Assembly: GCA_019359245.1 (NCBI GenBank)
Contig: JAHHHR010000069.1
Location: 1 to 38,706 of the forward strand
Origin: Nostoc desertorum CM1-VF14
GTDB taxonomy: Bacteria > Cyanobacteriota > Cyanobacteriia > Cyanobacteriales > Nostocaceae
DNA: 38,706 nt
Direction of reading: 5' to 3'
Shown in pieces: positions 38,534-38,706 of the stretch (position 1 is the first letter of the stretch; every line of letters begins with the position of its first letter). The notes under the pieces are model-generated. The model did no database searches, was not told the origin of the DNA, and worked only from the letters and a program-made list of their open reading frames with translations. Position numbers and translations under genes: made by a program.

Positions 38534-38706
38534 TTAAGCTTGTCCACACTTTGAATCGTTTAGGTATCTTTCACTATGAAAGACGGGTGTAGTTAGTGCC
38601 AAGCTAAACTGTGGCATTTTTAAGTATAATTAGCTGGTCATTGAAAGAAGTTGTGTATGCGCTCAAGGTGTACAAATATAATTAGTCTCCCTATATCCGC
38701 AGCAAT
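38534..38706. other. right-end intergenic stretch
   Basis: No gene seen. TGCCA (about 38600) and TGGCA followed by five T (about 38615-38624) form a weak terminator-like hairpin after the methyltransferase fragment. Confidence 0.3.

Noticed and set aside
1..38706. CRISPR array, rRNA, tRNA or known riboswitch
   Set aside because: I saw no regularly spaced direct repeats with unique spacers, no tRNA-like cloverleaf and no familiar riboswitch core by eye. A computed scan (tRNAscan, Infernal, a CRISPR finder) would be decisive.

Overview
The window looks like accessory DNA of a filamentous, heterocystous-type cyanobacterium (Nostoc/Anabaena group). The support is many HIP1 octamers (GCGATCGC), dispersed Nostoc-type short repeats such as GCGTCTCGTAGAGAAG, moderate AT-richness, and cyanobacterial families: AAA-like/WD40 proteins, a WG-repeat protein, a small EF-hand protein and ISKra4/IS630 transposases. 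No core housekeeping, rRNA or tRNA gene was recognised. A plasmid or a large genomic island is likely, but the sequence does not prove which.

Layout. 1-127: truncated IS1380-type transposase. 149-4171: minus-strand cassette of about ten small, tightly packed genes around an ERF-type single-strand annealing protein, resembling a phage or plasmid early region. 4172-5231: control region with repeated GTTAGTAC elements on both sides of a small ribbon-helix-helix (RHH) gene. 5232-9205: three plus-strand genes of plasmid or phage character, two of which carry possible DNA-binding features. 9287-14550: a methyltransferase, a WG-repeat protein, small proteins and a MarC-family protein, interspersed with three decayed copies of the 3' part of the 7844-9205 gene. 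14921-17770: a secreted helical-repeat gene cut by an ISKra4-type remnant, then a fusion of a short-chain dehydrogenase with a phytanoyl-CoA-dioxygenase-like domain.

18158-19941 is an eroding block (VOC, ECF sigma fragment, SnoaL fragment, VOC fragment, intact DUF1579 protein). 20133-28071 carries a secreted protein, an EF-hand protein, an Ohr peroxidase, several hypothetical proteins, a HEAT-repeat protein, a DUF1186 protein and a TA-flanked MITE. 28645-36413 is the best candidate for a defence or signalling locus: an AIPR-family protein facing an AAA ATPase/WD40 pair that appears split from one polypeptide, a secreted TPR protein, and a divergent HTH-AAA protein. The right end has a complete IS630-family element with a probable -1 frameshift, beside a 5'-truncated DNA cytosine-5 methyltransferase.

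How the genes may work together (inference): the left third looks like replication, recombination and maintenance of a mobile replicon, with the RHH protein as its local regulator or centromere-binding protein. The right third looks like a conflict region shaped by insertion sequences. The middle is a graveyard of duplicated and truncated genes, so many short ORFs there are fragments. All family calls come from recognising sequence features by eye; no database search was run.
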